Translations under genes and position numbers: made by a program
Notes under the pieces: generated by a model
The model's database searches: none
The model's input: only the letters and a program-made list of their open reading frames with translations
What the model was told of the DNA's origin: nothing
Part shown: positions 1 through 7,199 of the stretch, in pieces
Layout of the letters: every line of letters begins with the position of its first letter
How positions within the stretch are numbered: position 1 is the stretch's first letter
DNA from: Bacteroidales bacterium
GTDB lineage: Bacteria > Bacteroidota > Bacteroidia > Bacteroidales > FEN-979
Assembly: GCA_028706295.1 (NCBI GenBank)
Contig: JAQWBQ010000022.1
Span: forward strand, 1 to 45,804
Direction: 5' to 3'
DNA: 45,804 nucleotides

Positions 1-102
1 TTGTCAATTGAAACTTATAACCAGCTATTCAAAGAACGAAAATTAAAACATCTTAAAAATCAAGCTTCTATATACGGATTTCAACTAGTACCTATAAATT
101 AG
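1..102 (+). CDS. C-terminal fragment of an unidentified protein, cut by the left edge
   Basis: Frame 1 is open from the first base to a TAG at 100-102 and encodes 33 residues rich in Lys, Gln and Asn, ending in GFQLVPIN. The stretch is much richer in A and T than the genes that follow. It runs towards ribH, which is on the other strand. The short basic tail and base composition would suit the end of a transposase or another acquired gene, but this is a guess; I do not recognise the family. The fragment is short enough that an open frame could be chance. Confidence 0.3.
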   Translation: MSIETYNQLFKERKLKHLKNQASIYGFQLVPIN

Positions 103-107
103 TTTCT

Positions 108-235
108 TAAGAGTGAATGAGTGATTTGAATTTTGAATTTATTCTTTTCCCTATTCGCTAATAACTATTCGCTAATCGCTAATAACTATTCGCTAATCCC
201 TGATCGCTAATCGCTGATTTTAATCTCTCCCGCTT
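108..235. repeat. Intergenic TTCAAAATTC / TTAGCGAATAG repeat block
   Basis: The spacer after the left-edge fragment and beyond the ribH stop carries about seven imperfect copies of the word ATTCGCTAAT (TTAGCGAAT on minus), with TTTGAATTTTGAATTT on one side. The same words occur at 2851-2912, 27281-27343 and 45237-45452, there in the opposite orientation. No gene or RNA is recognised here. Confidence 0.75.
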
Positions 236-262
236 TCCGCTTGTGTTTACTGACGTCCCGGT

Positions 263-733
263 CTACCTGTTTTTCAGTTCTTTGATCACATTGGCCATTT
301 CGATGGCAGCCAATGCAGCATCGAAACCCTTGTTCCCGCCCTTGGTTCCGGCACGTTCAATGGCTTGTTCAATGTTATCGGTGGTCAAAACGCCAAAGAT
401 CACGGGGCGTCCTGTTTCGAGTGCAGCCTGGGCTACGCCTTTTGATACTTCTGCCGCTACGTAATCGAAATGCGGGGTAGCGCCACGAATTACTGCCCCC
501 AGACAGATCACGGCATCATAGTTACCGCTTGCAGCCATGTTTTTGGCCAGCAGCGGGATCTCGAATGAACCGGGTGACCATACCACCTCAATGGCTTGTT
601 CATCGGCCCCGTGACGTTTCAATCCGTCGAGACATCCTGCCAGCAGTTTACCGCTGATAAACTCATTGAACCGGGCAATGACAATCCCGAACCTGAGTCC
701 GGAAGCATCCAGTTTTCCTTCAATTGTTCTCAT
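263..733 (-). CDS. ribH: 6,7-dimethyl-8-ribityllumazine synthase
   Basis: RibH condenses 5-amino-6-ribitylamino-uracil with 3,4-dihydroxy-2-butanone 4-phosphate to give lumazine, the direct precursor of riboflavin; it usually forms large cytosolic shells. The 156 residues match the usual family size. Visible motifs are ARFN at 20-23, PGSFEIP at 54-60, the [14 protein letters not shown] segment at 79-92 with the catalytic His at 88, and the Arg at 127 in the GVLTTDN...ERAG block. It is the last gene of the operon, 225 bases after ribBA, and that gap is filled with simple repeats. Its substrates come from RibBA and RibD, so control by the upstream FMN riboswitch is expected if transcription reads through the spacer. 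Confidence 0.97.
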   Translation of the reverse strand: MRTIEGKLDASGLRFGIVIARFNEFISGKLLAGCLDGLKRHGADEQAIEVVWSPGSFEIPLLAKNMAASGNYDAVICLGAVIRGATPHFDYVAAEVSKGVAQAALETGRPVIFGVLTTDNIEQAIERAGTKGGNKGFDAALAAIEMANVIKELKNR

Positions 734-797
734 AATTCTTCAGTATTAAAATTAACTTTTATACTACTCAAAAATCCAATTTTTGTCCGCTTTTACA

Positions 798-863
798 GGG
801 TTTCGGGTTACAGGGTTTCAGGGTTTCAGCGTTTCAGGGTTTCAGGGTTTCAGGGTTTCAGGG
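798..863. repeat. 8-bp GGGTTTCA tandem array (G-quadruplex-like)
   Basis: GGG runs begin at 798, 805, 813, 821, 837, 845, 853 and 861. From 813 onward they are spaced exactly 8 bases apart, with one unit mutated to GCG at 829-831. The unit is GGGTTTCA on the plus strand, so the riboflavin transcript carries the C-rich copy. Eight G3 tracts with mostly 5-base loops fit the usual definition of a potential G-quadruplex. It lies in the ribBA-ribH spacer. Confidence 0.85.
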
Positions 864-877
864 TTAATGAATCAAAG

Positions 878-958
878 TTCAAAATTTACACATCCTCCAA
901 TCCTCAAATTCTCAAGTTCGCACATTAGCACATTCACCAGTCCACTTGTCCCCCAGTC
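878..958. repeat. CCTCAAATTCTCAA / CACATTAGCACATT word block
   Basis: Directly after the 8-bp array the ribBA-ribH spacer holds TTCAAAATTTACACATCCTCC, then CCTCAAATTCTCAAG, then CACATTAGCACATTC, then related CCAGTCC words. The same order of words is found at 2925-3045 and 45450-45560. No coding potential is seen. Confidence 0.65.
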
Positions 959-2176
959 CTACTCTTCGTCCCCGAACGAAAGCAGGTGTCCCATTTTCTC
1001 CTTTTTTGTTTTCAGATACCGGATGTTACGCGAATTTCCCTTGATCTGGATCGGAACCCGTTCCACTATTTCAAGGCCGAATCCTTCAATACCTGAAATT
1101 TTCTGAGGATTGTTTGTGAGAAGTCTTAATTTCTTGATGCCCAGATCTACCAGGATTTCCGCCCCGGTTCCATAGTCGCGCAGATCGGCATCGAATCCCA
1201 GGGCGAGATTGGCTTCGACGGTATCCATTCCCTGGTCCTGCAGCGAATAAGCGCGCATCTTGTTCGAGAATCCGATTCCGCGTCCTTCCTGCCGCATATA
1301 TAACAATACACCTCTTCCCCCCTTTTCGATCTGCTTCATGGCGGCATCAAGCTGGTCGCCGCAGTCGCACCGCATCGAACCGAAAACATCACCGGTCAGG
1401 CATTCGGAGTGCACCCGGCAAAGGACCGGCTCATCAGTCGTGACATCCCCCTTGACCAGGGCCAGGTGATTTTCACGGGTAATTTTACTGATGTAACTGT
1501 AGGCTGTAAACGTACCGTATTTGGTAGGCATATCAACAACGGCCGCACGTTCGATGAGGGTTTCGGTCTTACGCCGGTAATCGATGAGGGCTGCAATGGT
1601 AATGATTTTCAGGTTATGAATCTTTACATAATCCATCAGCTCCGGTACCCGTGCCATCGATCCGTCTTCATTCATAATCTCGCAGATCACCCCGGCCGGG
1701 TACAGACCGGCCATGACGGAAAGATCGACGGAGGCTTCGGTATGTCCTGCCCTGACCAATACACCGCCTTCGCGGTATTCGATGGGGAAAATGTGACCCG
1801 GCCGGGTGAAATCCCTGGCTTTCGTCTGGTTGTCAATCACCCGTTTGATCGTCAACGCCCGTTCATAGGCCGAAATTCCTGTGGCGCATTCTATGGCATC
1901 GATCGAAACAGTGAATGCAGTACGGTTGGGGTCGGTGTTCTTTACCACCATCCGTTCGATGTTGAGTTCCTCAAGGCGGTCGCGGACGATGGGCAGACAG
2001 ATCAGACCGCCTCCGTGTTTGGCCATGAAGTTGATCGCAGCGGGCGTCACCTTCTCTGCCGCAATAACCAGGTCTCCCTCGTTTTCACGGTCTTCATCAT
2101 CAACCACAACGATCATTTTTCCCCTCCGGATGTCGTCGACTGCTTCTTCAATCGTGTTGAACTTGTACTTTGTCAT
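959..2176 (-). CDS. ribBA: Bifunctional 3,4-dihydroxy-2-butanone-4-phosphate synthase / GTP cyclohydrolase II
   Basis: This fusion feeds both branches of riboflavin synthesis: the N-terminal half turns ribulose 5-phosphate into dihydroxybutanone phosphate, and the C-terminal half opens GTP. The synthase domain (about 1-200) shows the acidic [10 protein letters not shown] block at 26-35 and [10 protein letters not shown] at 142-151. The cyclohydrolase domain (about 205-400) shows the zinc cysteines at 259, 270 and 272 ([17 protein letters not shown]) and the RQEGRG loop near 295-300. The 405 residues are normal for the fusion, and both active sites look intact. The gene starts 23 bases after the ribE stop, so the two are likely co-translated from one mRNA. 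Confidence 0.97.
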   Translation of the reverse strand: MTKYKFNTIEEAVDDIRRGKMIVVVDDEDRENEGDLVIAAEKVTPAAINFMAKHGGGLICLPIVRDRLEELNIERMVVKNTDPNRTAFTVSIDAIECATGISAYERALTIKRVIDNQTKARDFTRPGHIFPIEYREGGVLVRAGHTEASVDLSVMAGLYPAGVICEIMNEDGSMARVPELMDYVKIHNLKIITIAALIDYRRKTETLIERAAVVDMPTKYGTFTAYSYISKITRENHLALVKGDVTTDEPVLCRVHSECLTGDVFGSMRCDCGDQLDAAMKQIEKGGRGVLLYMRQEGRGIGFSNKMRAYSLQDQGMDTVEANLALGFDADLRDYGTGAEILVDLGIKKLRLLTNNPQKISGIEGFGLEIVERVPIQIKGNSRNIRYLKTKKEKMGHLLSFGDEE

Positions 2177-2199
2177 ATTTTGTATGTTTTCAGGGAAGC

Positions 2200-2838
2200 T
2201 CAGAATCCGTGATCTGTAATAAATTTCAGATCGATTTCACCTCCTGATGAAGGATGATGGATAAGTTTCTCCGTGTATTTTGCAAAAATGTCACATTCGA
2301 TATTTAAAAGATCACCTGCCTGCTTGTTCAGCAGCGTGGTCACTGATTGGGTATGCGGGATGAGCGAAACGCCAAAAGCATTCCGGTCGACACTAACGAC
2401 TGTGAGGCTGATGCCGTCGAGACAAACAGAACCCCTTTCGATCAGATACTTCAAAACTCCCGGTTCCGCACTGACGCTGTATCTGACTGCGTTATCTTCA
2501 TTCCATTTCCGGATAATTTTCCCGGTCCCGTCGATATGTCCGGTGACCAGATGTCCTCCCAACCGGTCAGTCAGTCGCACTGCCCGCTCCAGGTTGACCC
2601 CGGATCCGGGTTTCAGCAGGCCGATCGAGGTTCGTCGCATGGTTTCCGGCATAACATCAACGATGAAATGGTCCGGTCCGAAACGGATGACCGTCAGACA
2701 CACGCCGTCGGTGCAGATGCTGTCGCCGGTCTTCATATCCTCTGTCACTTTCCGGGCATCAATGGTTAATTGCGACGATGATACACCCCGTGCAACCGAT
2801 CTGATAATTCCTATTTCCTCAATGATTCCGGTGAACAT
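2200..2838 (-). CDS. ribE: Riboflavin synthase, alpha chain
   Basis: The enzyme dismutates two molecules of lumazine to riboflavin and the pyrimidine substrate. It opens with the characteristic [10 protein letters not shown], and its 212 residues carry two similar lumazine-binding halves (about 1-95 and 97-200), as in the trimeric RibE/RibC family. [14 protein letters not shown] marks the boundary between the halves. It is second in the operon, after ribD and just before ribBA. The 5' side of its start codon is unusual: a TTCAAAATTC / TTAGCGAATAG repeat block begins only 12 bases upstream of the ATG, so the ribosome-binding region is formed next to a repeat. Confidence 0.96.
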   Translation of the reverse strand: MFTGIIEEIGIIRSVARGVSSSQLTIDARKVTEDMKTGDSICTDGVCLTVIRFGPDHFIVDVMPETMRRTSIGLLKPGSGVNLERAVRLTDRLGGHLVTGHIDGTGKIIRKWNEDNAVRYSVSAEPGVLKYLIERGSVCLDGISLTVVSVDRNAFGVSLIPHTQSVTTLLNKQAGDLLNIECDIFAKYTEKLIHHPSSGGEIDLKFITDHGF

Positions 2839-2850
2839 GTAAAAGATTAT

Positions 2851-2912
2851 AATTCAAAATTCAAATTAGCGATTAGTTATTAGCGAATAGGGAATAGTTA
2901 TTAGCGAATAGT
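2851..2912. repeat. TTCAAAATTC / TTAGCGAATAG block upstream of ribE
   Basis: AATTCAAAATTCAAA is followed by several copies of TTAGCGAATAG or TTAGCGATTAG. The block starts 12 bases beyond the ribE start codon, inside the ribD-ribE spacer. Order and orientation relative to the start codon match those at 27281 and 45237. Confidence 0.8.
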
Positions 2913-2924
2913 AAGAAAACCAAA

Positions 2925-3045
2925 ATACAAAATTTTCACATTTTCAAATCCTTAAATCCTCAAAATAACACATTAGCACATTCTCATTCCCTCAATCGTA
3001 AATCCTAAATCTTGGCAATCGTAAATCATGTCAATCGTAAATCAG
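2925..3045. repeat. TTTTCACAT / CCTCAAAT / AATCGTAAATC word block
   Basis: This second part of the ribD-ribE spacer reads, in order: TTTTCACATTTTCAAATCC, TTAAATCCTCAAA, ACACATTAGCACATTC, CCCTCAATCGTAAATC, then GGCAATCGTAAATC and CATGTCAATCGTAAATCAG. The same sequence of words recurs at 45450-45560. It ends against the ribD stop codon. I see no RNA structure or coding sequence in it. Confidence 0.75.
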
Positions 3046-4221
3046 TCAATCAGTCATTTTAGTTTGGTCAGAATGTTTTTTTACCGGATAGCCCTCGACC
3101 ATGATATCTTCTCCGATCTTTCTTGTTTTCAAGTTGTTGAGGGCAATTGCATCCTCCATTTTTTCGATGCCGTCGCCTCCGACCGGGGTCGGCGCTTTTT
3201 CACCACCCAGGATTTTGGGTGCAATAAAGCTGATCACCTTATCCACCAACCCATCCCGCATGGCTGAAAATGCAAGGGTGCTGCCTCCCTCGATCATCAC
3301 ACTGTCGACGCCCATAGTTCCGAGCGCTGAAAGGATGAACTCCAGGTCAACCCGGTGATCTTTTTCAGGACATATCAGGACTTGCGCACCCAATCTTTCA
3401 ATCGCTTTCAATTTTGATGGCTGGGCCAAATGGGTGACAGCGACAATGGTCAGTTGCGGGTCGTTTGTAAGTACTTTGGCGGTAAGCGGGATCCGGCCCC
3501 GGGTATCGGCAATGATCTTCAGGGGATTCTTCCAAACCGGACCATCCGGCACACCAGCCCGGTCCTTGACCGAAGGCTCTTTCAGCCTTACATTCAACAG
3601 GGGATCATCTGCGACTACTGTATCGATCCCCACCATAATGGCACCGTATTGTTGTCGGATCCGGTGAACCAGTTTTCTAGATTCGGACCCCGTGATCCAT
3701 TGTGATGCATTGGTAACCGTTGCGATTTTACCGTCAAGGGTCATGGCCGACTTCAGTAGAACAAAAGGCTTCCCGGTGGTGATGTACTTGATGAAGATCT
3801 GATTTTGTATGGCAACCTGAGGTCCGAGACAATCTGTAAGAACTTCAATCCCATTCTGTTTCAGTTTCGAAATACCTTTTCCGTTTACCGCCGGATTCGG
3901 GTCCGCCATTCCGATTACTACCTTGTCTATTTTGTTTTCCAGGATCAGTTTGGTACAGGGGGGCGTTTTTCCGTAATGATCGCAAGGTTCCAAGGTAACA
4001 TAGAGGGTTGAACCTTCAATAAGAGGGCGATCGGAGGGAAGTACCGAACGGAACGCATTCACTTCAGCATGAGGACCACCGAAATACGCATGAAATCCCG
4101 ACCCGATGATCCGTTCCCGGTTCACGAGTACCGCGCCGACCATCGGATTCGGATTGACCCACCCGGCCCCTTTACCGGCCAGCCGGATTGCAATCTGCAT
4201 GAATTTTTGGTCGGAGGTCAT
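3046..4221 (-). CDS. ribD: Bifunctional diaminohydroxyphosphoribosylaminopyrimidine deaminase / 5-amino-6-(5-phosphoribosylamino)uracil reductase
   Basis: RibD carries out the second and third steps of the pathway from GTP. The N-terminal deaminase has the zinc site HAE at 51-53 and PCDHYGKTPPC at 79-89, giving ligands His51, Cys80 and Cys89, with catalytic Glu53. The C-terminal reductase (about 150-375) has the expected KSAMTLDGKIAT and MIEGGSTLAFSA motifs. The 391 residues are slightly above the common size of about 360-370. It is the first gene after the FMN riboswitch and terminator. Nearly 290 bases, mostly GATT/GACT and other simple repeats, separate the terminator from the start codon. 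Confidence 0.96.
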   Translation of the reverse strand: MTSDQKFMQIAIRLAGKGAGWVNPNPMVGAVLVNRERIIGSGFHAYFGGPHAEVNAFRSVLPSDRPLIEGSTLYVTLEPCDHYGKTPPCTKLILENKIDKVVIGMADPNPAVNGKGISKLKQNGIEVLTDCLGPQVAIQNQIFIKYITTGKPFVLLKSAMTLDGKIATVTNASQWITGSESRKLVHRIRQQYGAIMVGIDTVVADDPLLNVRLKEPSVKDRAGVPDGPVWKNPLKIIADTRGRIPLTAKVLTNDPQLTIVAVTHLAQPSKLKAIERLGAQVLICPEKDHRVDLEFILSALGTMGVDSVMIEGGSTLAFSAMRDGLVDKVISFIAPKILGGEKAPTPVGGDGIEKMEDAIALNNLKTRKIGEDIMVEGYPVKKHSDQTKMTD

Positions 4222-4233
4222 GGGGGAACAAGG

Positions 4234-4311
4234 GATTGATTGATTGACTGATTGACTGATTGAATGATTGATTGACTGAATGATTGATTTATTTATTGAG
4301 TTAATGAGTGA
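4234..4311. repeat. GATTGATTGACTG degenerate tandem repeat
   Basis: A run of 4-base units GATT, GACT and GAAT begins 12 bases upstream of the ribD start codon and continues for about 75 bases, ending in TTATTGAGTTAATGAGTG. It lies in the transcribed leader of the riboflavin operon. It matches no known regulatory element. Confidence 0.75.
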
Positions 4312-4377
4312 AACAATTATTAAAATTCAAATCAGGCATTAGGAATTGGCAATTTGAAAATAGGTAATAGGCAATAG

Positions 4378-4500
4378 GCAAAAAAGTTTAAAGCTCAAAG
4401 TTCAAAGTTCAAAATTCTCAAATCCTCAAATCCTCAAATCGTTTTCAATTTTCCGTTTTCCGTTTTCAATTGTCAATTTTCATTGTCCATTGTCAATTTT
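4378..4500. repeat. AAGTTCAAAGTTC / CTCAAATCCTCAAAT / TTTTCCGTTTTC word block
   Basis: Between the ribD-proximal repeat and the riboswitch terminator lie three word families: CTCAAAGTTCAAAGTTC, then TCTCAAATCCTCAAATCC, then CAATTTTCCGTTTTCC with GTCAATTTTCATTGTCC. It lies in the operon leader, downstream of the terminator in the sense of transcription. Confidence 0.7.
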
Positions 4501-4512
4501 TTCTCTTCTTGG

Positions 4513-4548
4513 TAAAAAAAAAGCCCTGTCACAAAATTGCAACAGGGC
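4513..4548 (-). terminator. Intrinsic terminator of the FMN riboswitch
   Basis: On the minus strand GCCCTGTTGCA pairs with TGTGACAGGGC (7 strong pairs plus four inner pairs including two G-T wobbles) around an ATTT loop, followed directly by nine T. It lies about 40 bases after the aptamer and before ribD. CAGGGC in the 5' part of the aptamer is complementary to GCCCTG of the terminator stem, which suggests a mutually exclusive antiterminator (inference). Confidence 0.9.
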
Positions 4549-4588
4549 ATGAATCTATTTAATTCTAAAATATATTTCAAATTAAACA

Positions 4589-4734
4589 GGTTTCTTCTTC
4601 CATCCAGACTATACTGTCGGTGCCGTAGTTTCAACGACTCATTTCACGGTCGACCGGGATTGAAGAATCCCTGATCTTTCGGGAAATCGCGGACTTTACC
4701 GCCGGTCGGGAATTTCACCCTGCCCTGAAGAACC
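4589..4734 (-). promoter_or_regulatory. FMN riboswitch (RFN element)
   Basis: The minus strand carries the conserved RFN core: CAGGGCAGGGTGAAATTCCC, GACCGGCGGTAAAGTCCGCG, and at the 3' end ACCGACAGTATAGTCTGGAT followed by GGAAGAAG. The closing P1 helix can be drawn as GGTTCTTC with GAAGAAACC, with one bulged A. The aptamer is about 146 bases, with a variable arm in the middle. It senses FMN and, with the terminator after it, should switch off ribD-ribE-ribBA-ribH when FMN is plentiful. Family and ligand are clear from the conserved bases; the switching mechanism is inferred from the layout. Confidence 0.96.
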
Positions 4735-4757
4735 AATATCTATTTTTAGGAACACAT

Positions 4758-4772
4758 CTGTGATAATCACAG
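4758..4772. promoter_or_regulatory. Palindrome TGTGA-N3-TCACA at the probable riboflavin transcription start
   Basis: CTGTGATAATCACAG is a perfect inverted repeat around one central base. It lies directly downstream of the TATATTTG box of the riboflavin promoter, where transcription should begin. It shares its half-site with the palindrome at 4796-4811. It could be a repressor site or simply a hairpin at the 5' end of the leader. Confidence 0.5.
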
Positions 4773-4780
4773 CAAATATA
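4773..4780 (-). promoter_or_regulatory. -7 promoter box TATATTTG of the riboflavin operon
   Basis: TATATTTG on the minus strand fits the Bacteroidota TAnnTTTG consensus and stands about 40 bases before the aptamer. The -33 region, about 20 bases further upstream, reads TTTTC, a partial match to TTTG. Confidence 0.6.
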
Positions 4781-4795
4781 CAACGATTATTTAAT

Positions 4796-4811
4796 TGTGA
4801 AAAGATTCACA
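4796..4811. promoter_or_regulatory. Palindrome TGTGA-N6-TCACA overlapping the -33 region
   Basis: TGTGAAAAGATTCACA has the half-sites and 6-base spacing known for CRP/FNR-family regulators. It overlaps the probable -33 region of the riboflavin promoter and lies just past the stop codon of the T9SS gene at 4824. As a terminator for that gene it would be weak, because no T run follows on the minus strand. Confidence 0.45.
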
Positions 4812-4823
4812 GATTTTTTATCC

Positions 4824-7163
4824 TTATTGAACGATCAGTTTGGCGGTTGATACCTGCTTTCCGGTTTTGAGTTGAACGACGTAGATTCCTTTGGAGAATC
4901 CCGTCAGATCCATCCGGTGTGCAATGGCTTTCCCGGTGCCTTCGAAGTCGTTCCTGTACACCTGTTTCCCGTCGACTGTGGTCAGGGTCAGTGTCGCAAC
5001 CGATTTCCCGATACCATTCATTGTAATGGTTACATTGTTGTGGGCCGGGTTGGGTTGCAGGCTGATTCCGGGTTCGGTAGCGATGTCTTCGTTCATCCCC
5101 GTACACTGGTCGAAAATAATATGTCTGGCGCTGGTCACGTTACCGGTGCACGGAAGATTCGGGATGGCAACCAGGGTAAGATCCACGGAGCCATTCAGTT
5201 TATCGGCCAGGGTTGGATGATACACGGTATTGAGTGCGCTGTTGTTGTCAAAGTTACCTGTTCCGGAGGTGATCCATCCGATGGCTTTGTAGTTGCCGGC
5301 GGTTCCGTGAACGTCGATAGAGGTCAGGTACCAGCAAAGTGTGGTATCGTTACCGGCTGAGACATTGGGCAGCGGAGCGGTGTTCACAGTAACCGTGTCA
5401 TACCTTGTCAAGGCGCCGTCGCTTGTGGCAACGATATACTTTGTAGTATCCGAAGGGGCGGCTTTGGGGTTTTGCAGGGTGGAGGTGAATCCGGCGGGGA
5501 TTGAGCTCCACTGATAGGTATAGGTTCCCGATCCGCCATTTGGCTGGACGCTAAGCTGGGTTGAATCGCCGATACAAACCAGGGGCGGGTTGGCGGAAGC
5601 CACAGTCGAAAATGCATTGCTGAAGGAGAAGGAGGCGATCCTTGTTTTCCAGCTTGCGGATGAGGTGGCTGAATAATATTCCTGGGTGTACCAGAATTTT
5701 CCCACTTCCGAGGGATCTGCGGTCATGGCGCTGTAATCGCCCCAGCGGCCGCTGTTATCAGTTTGGGATCCGCCTCCGTTCATAATTCCGCGTTCGGCAA
5801 TGGTCATCTGTCCGAGGGGATCATTGGCCAAACGCCCGGTATAACGGATTGAGGGAAACATTGTTGAGCCGCTGATGGAAAATCCGAGTGCAATATTTCC
5901 GGCGGAATCCATGGCGATACTGCCCATCCACCGGTAATTTCCATCACTTGGAGCATAGGTTCCCTCCTGGTAAAGTGTCCAGAGGTTCGTGGGTTTACGG
6001 AGTTCCATCCATCGAATTCCGGCAACACCGCCAACGTTGGCAGTCGTGCTGAGGAGCATTGAAGAATAACCCGCGAAGGTACGGTAGGGCATACGGAACA
6101 TAATCCGGCGACCGGCCATTACATCCAGCTTCTGACTGGTACTCTTCTGAGGAACCACATTACTGCTAGACCAGACGTTGAAGGAGGTGATGAAGACGGT
6201 ATAATTCTGATTAAATGTTGAGTTGGCCGGTGTGACCCAATCGACCACAAAATCATATATTTTTACGGAGTTGGAGGTAAGATAAGCAACCGGACAGGGA
6301 GTCCCGGCCGGGGGGAAGTCGCTGTCGCAATCGGCCGAAAGAGCGCCTTCCGCTGATGACGGGAGGTTGAACATCACCATCGAAGCAGTCTGATCGCCAA
6401 CCAGCATCTTGGCGCGGTCCAAAGCCACGGCCGACATTCCCTGCCACGAAAGAGAACCAGCGCTGAAACGGCGGATGGTCATGTAATAACCATCATTCCA
6501 AACCGAAAGTTTCGGATAATCGGGCATGGAGGAGAACTGAAACTGGTAACGGTACCAGGAACCGGTCGGATCATTGGTCTGTGATATGGCCACGTTTTCA
6601 TAGAAGGGACCATTCGGGTAGTTGGGAAGGCTGAACTGGCTGAATAACCAACGGTCGGCATTCTCATCATACAGAACCACCGCATCGCCGTCGTTGTTGT
6701 TGTTGGGTAATCCATTAAAAATCACGCTGTTGTTAGTCGGGCCAAGGATTTTAACCCCGTTCTTGTTGTAAATGGCATATTTGGTATTGACAACCTGGAA
6801 ATAGTGTGAAGGACCCACTTCGCCGTCGGTATCCGGGGGAAGAGAATAGTTGGCGCCGACTCCGTCGAAATTCTGAATGGTAGTATCGGTAAGTGTTGTA
6901 CCGATCCATCTCTGGCGTACTGCATCCGGTTTCATGTAATCCGGAACATCGGGTTCAGGTGAAACCGTGTTGAGTTTATTTTTGACAATACCGCTTTTCC
7001 ACGATGGATCGGTTGCATCGTTTTTCTGAACCATGTCGCGAAGGGGCGGCGAAACGTCGAAATAGACGGCTTTCATAACAGTCGGAATCTGTGGTGCATC
7101 CTGGGCAGAAAGCTGAAAGGCGCCAATGAGCAGGAGCGCCAGGAGAAGGGTGATTTTTTTCAT
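4824..7163 (-). CDS. Large secreted protein with T9SS C-terminal sorting domain
   Basis: The 779-residue product begins with a clean signal peptide (MKKITLLLALLLIGAFQLSAQ). Residues about 90-510 look like a repeat or propeller domain of the type marked by PPDTDGEVGPSHYFQVVN, GDAVVLYDENADRWLFSQF and YPKLSVWNDGYYMT, seen in many secreted bacterial proteins of unknown substrate. A PKD-like segment follows (about 525-600, GGSGTYTYQWSS), then a Cys-containing region, and the final 80 residues from LQPNPAHNNVTI to KGIYVVQLKTG...KLIVQ form a T9SS type A sorting domain. It should cross the outer membrane through T9SS and be surface-attached or released. It starts 36 bases after the haem-motif gene, so the two are probably one unit. 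Enzyme activity cannot be stated. Confidence 0.85.
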   Translation of the reverse strand: MKKITLLLALLLIGAFQLSAQDAPQIPTVMKAVYFDVSPPLRDMVQKNDATDPSWKSGIVKNKLNTVSPEPDVPDYMKPDAVRQRWIGTTLTDTTIQNFDGVGANYSLPPDTDGEVGPSHYFQVVNTKYAIYNKNGVKILGPTNNSVIFNGLPNNNNDGDAVVLYDENADRWLFSQFSLPNYPNGPFYENVAISQTNDPTGSWYRYQFQFSSMPDYPKLSVWNDGYYMTIRRFSAGSLSWQGMSAVALDRAKMLVGDQTASMVMFNLPSSAEGALSADCDSDFPPAGTPCPVAYLTSNSVKIYDFVVDWVTPANSTFNQNYTVFITSFNVWSSSNVVPQKSTSQKLDVMAGRRIMFRMPYRTFAGYSSMLLSTTANVGGVAGIRWMELRKPTNLWTLYQEGTYAPSDGNYRWMGSIAMDSAGNIALGFSISGSTMFPSIRYTGRLANDPLGQMTIAERGIMNGGGSQTDNSGRWGDYSAMTADPSEVGKFWYTQEYYSATSSASWKTRIASFSFSNAFSTVASANPPLVCIGDSTQLSVQPNGGSGTYTYQWSSIPAGFTSTLQNPKAAPSDTTKYIVATSDGALTRYDTVTVNTAPLPNVSAGNDTTLCWYLTSIDVHGTAGNYKAIGWITSGTGNFDNNSALNTVYHPTLADKLNGSVDLTLVAIPNLPCTGNVTSARHIIFDQCTGMNEDIATEPGISLQPNPAHNNVTITMNGIGKSVATLTLTTVDGKQVYRNDFEGTGKAIAHRMDLTGFSKGIYVVQLKTGKQVSTAKLIVQ

Positions 7164-7199
7164 GTTGAGATGGATTGTTTTGAAATTAAGGGTTAGTTT

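Noticed and set aside
596-928. Plus-strand frames through the ribBA-ribH spacer
   Set aside because: They are translations of the GGGTTTCA array (GFRVSGFQ-type repeats) and of antisense ribH, not genes.
4796-4826. Intrinsic terminator after the large T9SS gene
   Set aside because: The TGTGAA/TTCACA hairpin has six pairs and no T run follows on the minus strand; on the plus strand there is a T run but no upstream gene.
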